Source of the DNA: Bifidobacteriaceae bacterium | Lineage (GTDB): Bacteria > Actinomycetota > Actinomycetes > Actinomycetales > WQXJ01 | Length of the DNA: 8,519 nucleotides | Direction: 5' to 3' | NCBI GenBank assembly: GCA_031265345.1 | Contig: JAISCU010000325.1 | Location: forward strand, 1-8,519 | Shown: positions 5,647 to 8,519 of the stretch, piece by piece | Position numbering within the stretch: position 1 is the first letter of the stretch | Layout of the letters: the number at the start of each line of letters is the position of its first letter | The notes under the pieces: generated by a model | Database searches by the model: none | Told to the model about the DNA's origin: nothing | What the model saw: the letters and a program-made list of their open reading frames with translations, nothing else | Program-made: the position numbers and the translations under genes

Positions 5647-7457
5647 TCGGCTGGTTCGTCGCGCGGCTTCGGAGCCTCGTAGACCCTCGGGTCGGCCAAG
5701 AAGGCTGCCACCAGCGGGGCGCAGTAGAAGAGTTGCAAGAAGTAGCGCACCAGCATGGTCGGCCCTAGAAAGGTCGGCACGCAGGTGGCCAGCAGCAGCA
5801 GCGCGACTGGCAGGAAGGCGTCTCGGTGGCCCCGTGTGGCCTGGGTGACCTGCATGTCTTGGGTCTGGTGTGTCTCAAGGCCGGCCCCGGTGGCGCGTGT
5901 GCTCCGGCTGGCGTTCTTGGCCTGCTTGGCCTGCTTGGCCCAAGCAGCGGTCAAGACAAACGCGAAGAGCGTCACCCAGAGGTAAGACCCCGGCGACCAG
6001 AGCCACGACACCACGGGGATCTCGAAGGGGACGCGGGAGTACTTCGAGAAGTCACCATAGATGTCGCGGATGAATTGCGGACCCTTTGGGTCCGCGACGC
6101 CCGGCCACTGGGTGATGAAGCAGAAATAGCTGGTGCCGGCGGCTGGATCGATGGGGTCGTCGGGCACAATGGCATAGGCGTCGATCAGCGCTCCAGGCAA
6201 CCAGCCCTGAACTGTCAAGGCCACGAACGCGTCCACGTAGGCTGCGGGATGGGTCGCGCCGACCTCGGCCCACAGTCTGATGAAAGCCTTCGTGTTGCCC
6301 TCGACTTGGGGCTCGTAGGCTCCAACGATCTGTTTGTCCGCCAACTGGGGGCGGTACTGCGCCAGGTTTTGGGGGCGGACGAACGACTCTAGTTCTTGGC
6401 GCTGTTCGGTTGTCAGGGAGTCTGGGTCCATCGCGTAGACGCGAGCCATTTGCTGGAGTGGCACCGAGTACATGTGCACGGTCATGGCCTTCTGGACGCC
6501 CATGATGCGAAGGTAGAGCACGGGTTCAAGCAACAGCCCGGCGATGGTCGCTGTTACGAAGCAGGCGGCGAGCGCCTTGCGGGCCGGTCGGAAGAAGATC
6601 AGGACCACCGGCGTGAACAGGAGGAAGGCATAGACCGCGTCGCGCCTGGTGGCGATTGCGGCGACCGCCACCAGGGCGACCAGTGCCCAGCGCCACCACT
6701 GCTTTCCCTTCGGGCGGGGCGTCTGTTTGATGGCATCGACCAGGCAAACGGCCAATGTCAGCATGATCGCTGAGAACAGGTTGTTGCGGGTTGACATCAA
6801 AGAGAACAGCGAAATGGTCGGGAACAGTGCGAAATAGGCTAGGCCGCCCCAGCGCACCGTGCGGGGCACGCCCCAGGCCCGCAAGCGGCGCAGGGCGTAG
6901 GCGAAGGCGGCGGCCGTCATGAGCGACTGCAGCGCGATGAAGGCGGCGATCCCCAGGTTCTGCGAGCCGGTCAGCCGGGCCACCACTATCTGGACGCCGT
7001 TGGACAGGTAGGTGTGCAGCGGCGGCCACCAGGTGCTGACCGCGTGGTGCTGGACCTCGTAGTGGGTGGAGTTCGCGTCGTAACACCAGAAGCCGGGCCA
7101 GCCGGACAACCAGACGGGTATCCAACAGGTCCAGATGACGGCCCAGTCGAAGAAGAAGGAGCGAGGGCGGTTGCGCCATTTTGGCAGTGGTCGGTGTCGC
7201 GGGCGCTCAACCAGGTAGCGGGCGGTGGCGAAAGCGGTCGCGAAGACTGGCGTCGCTACGGCGATCAGGAGGTACAGCCACGGTTCGAGCCATGACACGG
7301 CGCCCGAGGCCGTCATGTCCATCCCGATGACTGTCGCGGCTGCGGCGACCAGACCACTGAACCAGGCGAGCGGGCTTCGGACCTGGCCCTTGACGCTGGC
7401 GCCTAATGCGCGCAGTGGCTTTGACGGTCGGTTGACTTGGGCTTGTCTCTCAGTCAT
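5592..7457 (-). CDS. Polytopic membrane protein, DUF6020/GT-C glycosyltransferase-like
   Basis: This 621-residue integral membrane protein resembles the DUF6020 group, whose layout is like GT-C glycosyltransferases that use lipid-linked sugar donors outside the membrane. Hydrophobic segments lie near 32-50, 56-80, 101-120, 167-190, 201-221, 225-242, 255-270, 275-290, 296-315, 483-504 and 547-588. Between the third segment and the next is a loop with PGFWCYDANS (D127, the position of the catalytic acid in GT-C folds) and WWPPLHTYL (143-151). A large soluble domain fills about 320-480. The segment after it ends in RYFLQLFYCAP (571-581). The ATG overlaps the stop of the upstream paralog (ATGA), with GAGGA four bases before it. 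This indicates translational coupling. Compared with the paralog it carries about 29 extra residues, mostly charged or polar, at about 508-546. Substrate is unknown, and family placement is by pattern. Confidence 0.75.
   Translation of the reverse strand: MTERQAQVNRPSKPLRALGASVKGQVRSPLAWFSGLVAAAATVIGMDMTASGAVSWLEPWLYLLIAVATPVFATAFATARYLVERPRHRPLPKWRNRPRSFFFDWAVIWTCWIPVWLSGWPGFWCYDANSTHYEVQHHAVSTWWPPLHTYLSNGVQIVVARLTGSQNLGIAAFIALQSLMTAAAFAYALRRLRAWGVPRTVRWGGLAYFALFPTISLFSLMSTRNNLFSAIMLTLAVCLVDAIKQTPRPKGKQWWRWALVALVAVAAIATRRDAVYAFLLFTPVVLIFFRPARKALAACFVTATIAGLLLEPVLYLRIMGVQKAMTVHMYSVPLQQMARVYAMDPDSLTTEQRQELESFVRPQNLAQYRPQLADKQIVGAYEPQVEGNTKAFIRLWAEVGATHPAAYVDAFVALTVQGWLPGALIDAYAIVPDDPIDPAAGTSYFCFITQWPGVADPKGPQFIRDIYGDFSKYSRVPFEIPVVSWLWSPGSYLWVTLFAFVLTAAWAKQAKQAKNASRSTRATGAGLETHQTQDMQVTQATRGHRDAFLPVALLLLATCVPTFLGPTMLVRYFLQLFYCAPLVAAFLADPRVYEAPKPRDEPADHQSVAMRSGGDKKPPLP
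5719..5768 (-). repeat. 50-bp block identical to 7596-7645
   Basis: These 50 bases are repeated without any change at 7596-7645, 1877 bp away, in the same orientation and reading frame. They encode the most conserved C-terminal part of both membrane proteins (LGPTMLVRYFLQLFYCA). Flanking sequence is similar but diverged, so the identity reflects gene duplication with strong constraint or local gene conversion. Confidence 0.8.
5916..5947. repeat. 9-bp tandem repeat and 17-bp palindrome within a membrane-protein gene
   Basis: CTTGGCCTG occurs at 5916-5924 and 5925-5933, with a third copy changed at its last two bases at 5934-5942. On the coding strand this gives AKQAKQAK (507-514). The end of the array forms a perfect inverted repeat, CTGCTTGG (5931-5938) and CCAAGCAG (5940-5947), around a single C. 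It marks the start of the loop insertion that the upstream paralog lacks, consistent with growth by replication slippage. Confidence 0.65.
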
Positions 7458-8519
7458 GGTGTCCTCGGGCTGCGCTCGACGGCGCTCTGGTGAGTCTGGG
7501 CCGCGGCATGGCTGTCGCCCTGGGCGGCGACCTTGTCCTGGGCAGGGGGAAGGCCGCAGACGCGCGGATCGGCCAGGAACGCGGCCAGCAAGGGCGCGCA
7601 GTAGAAGAGTTGCAAGAAGTAGCGCACCAGCATGGTCGGCCCTAGGAAGATGGGCGCGCAGGTGGCCAATAGCAGCAGCGCCACCGGCATGAACGCGCTG
7701 GGCCGCCCGCGCCTGGTCGCGGACCAACTGATCGCCAAGGCGAAGGCGAACGCCCAGAGGTAGGTGCCGGGCGACCACAGCCAGGCCAACACTGGGATCT
7801 CGAACGGGGTGCGTGAGTACTTCGAGAAGTCGGCGTACAGGTCGTGGATGAACTGAGGCCCCTTCGGAGTCGCCTGCCCCGGCTGCTCGGTGGCGAAGCA
7901 GAAGTAGCTCGTGCCGGCGGTCGGGTTGAGCGGACCAGCGCCGGGTGCGGCATAGGCGTCGATCACTGCTCCCGGCAGCCAGCCCTCGACGGTGTTCGCG
8001 AGGGCGGCGTCGACATATTCGGCGGGGTGGGCCAGGCCGATCTCTGCCCAGAGCTTGACGAATCGCTTGGTGTCGGCGGCGATTCGGTCGGCGTTGGCGC
8101 CGACCATGACCGGGTCCGCCAATTGCGGGCGATAGGCGGCGAGTGCCTCCGGCTCGACGAAGGACTCCAATTGCTGGCGCTGCTCGGGCGTCAGCGAGTC
8201 CGGCGATCGGCTGTAGACCCGCGCCAATTGCTGCAACGGCACCGAATAGGCGGCGATCGATGTGCCCTCCTTCGCGCCCATGATGCCCTTGTAGAGAACC
8301 GGATCGAGCAGCAGACCGAGGATCGACGCGGAGACGAAGGTGAGGGCCAGGGCCTTGCGGGCGGGCCGGTACAAGACTGCGGCCAGCACGGTGAAGAGCA
8401 AGAAGGCGTAGAGAGCGTCGCGCCTCAGGGTGATGGCCGCGACCGCTAACAGCCCGACCAGGCACCAACGCCAGGCGTTGCCGGGACGGGCCCTGTCGCG
8501 CCGCGCCCCGGGGCGCGGC
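7454..8519 (-). CDS. Paralogous DUF6020/GT-C-like membrane protein, 5' end outside the window
   Basis: The frame is open from the right edge to the TGA at 7456-7454, giving 354 visible C-terminal residues. A TTG at 8401 is available as a start, but homology to the neighbouring protein begins further upstream (WRWCLVGLLAVAAI, then RRDALYAFLLF), so the gene continues past the edge. By comparison with its paralog, roughly 240-250 N-terminal residues are missing from view, including the loop with the putative catalytic acid. Shared blocks include YSVPLQQLARVY, GTSYFCF, PKGPQF, DFSKYSR, PFEIPV, WLWSPG and the near-identical C-terminal RYFLQLFYCAP region; well over half the residues match by eye. 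It lacks the charged insertion of its partner. It precedes that partner in one operon with a 4-bp overlap. Role is inferred as for the partner: a membrane glycosyltransferase-like protein of unknown substrate. Confidence 0.75.
   Translation of the reverse strand, partial: PRPGARRDRARPGNAWRWCLVGLLAVAAITLRRDALYAFLLFTVLAAVLYRPARKALALTFVSASILGLLLDPVLYKGIMGAKEGTSIAAYSVPLQQLARVYSRSPDSLTPEQRQQLESFVEPEALAAYRPQLADPVMVGANADRIAADTKRFVKLWAEIGLAHPAEYVDAALANTVEGWLPGAVIDAYAAPGAGPLNPTAGTSYFCFATEQPGQATPKGPQFIHDLYADFSKYSRTPFEIPVLAWLWSPGTYLWAFAFALAISWSATRRGRPSAFMPVALLLLATCAPIFLGPTMLVRYFLQLFYCAPLLAAFLADPRVCGLPPAQDKVAAQGDSHAAAQTHQSAVERSPRTP
7462..7466 (-). promoter_or_regulatory. Ribosome binding site GAGGA inside the upstream gene
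   Basis: On the minus strand, GAGGA lies four bases before the ATG at 7457, within the last codons of the upstream paralog. It fixes the start of the downstream membrane protein, whose frame is otherwise open for another 330 or so codons upstream. Together with the ATGA overlap it indicates coupled reinitiation. Confidence 0.7.
7596..7645 (-). repeat. 50-bp block identical to 5719-5768
   Basis: This is the partner copy of the exact repeat in the downstream paralog, in the same frame and orientation. It includes unchanged synonymous positions over about 16 codons, while the regions on both sides show many silent differences. Confidence 0.8.

Noticed and set aside
5665..5693. Small hairpins just after the amidase stop codon as a terminator
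   Set aside because: GGCT/AGCC gives only four pairs and GACCC/GGGTC leaves a two-base loop; neither has a T-run, and the sequence codes for the opposing protein.
5592..8468. Single 958-residue protein across both membrane genes
   Set aside because: The first ~337 residues are an out-of-frame reading of the upstream paralog. The ATG at 7457 with GAGGA before it and start of homology shortly after fix the real start.

Overview
The window is GC-rich throughout, its third codon positions are mostly G or C, and it encodes a GlgX-type debranching enzyme and a secreted amidase with the layout common in Actinobacteria. It most likely comes from a high-GC Gram-positive (Actinomycetota) chromosome. 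I cannot name a genus. No transposase, CRISPR array, tRNA, rRNA or recognised defence system is visible.

Layout, left to right. (1) Positions 1-900 hold no gene I can support, but they are dense in inverted and direct repeats: a two-part hairpin at 42-107, a 14-bp direct repeat, three tandem 13-bp units, and a chain of hairpins between 591 and 848. One of these (735-758) may terminate glgX. (2) glgX, on the minus strand (901-3153), is a complete glycogen debranching enzyme. (3) The 264-bp gap between divergent genes (3154-3417) carries a cluster of nine G-runs and a good extended -10 promoter reading rightwards. (4) A plus-strand gene (3418-5646) encodes a secreted zinc amidase of the PGRP/Amidase_2 family with five C-terminal VCBS/FG-GAP-like calcium-loop repeats. 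(5) Two minus-strand paralogous polytopic membrane proteins (5592-7457, and 7454 to beyond the right edge) resemble the DUF6020/GT-C glycosyltransferase-like group. They overlap by 4 bp and are surely cotranscribed. The last gene of this operon overlaps the amidase gene tail-to-tail by 55 bp.

How the genes may fit together: glgX acts on cytoplasmic glycogen and is probably functionally separate. The amidase cuts peptidoglycan outside the membrane. The membrane proteins, if they are lipid-linked-sugar-dependent glycosyltransferases, would also act on the outer face and could decorate a wall polymer or glycoprotein. That link is inference from proximity only. The most notable points are the recent-looking paralog pair with an exact 50-bp shared block, a charged insertion found in only one copy, the antisense gene-end overlap, the G-run cluster between divergent genes, and the highly structured 900-bp non-coding stretch.
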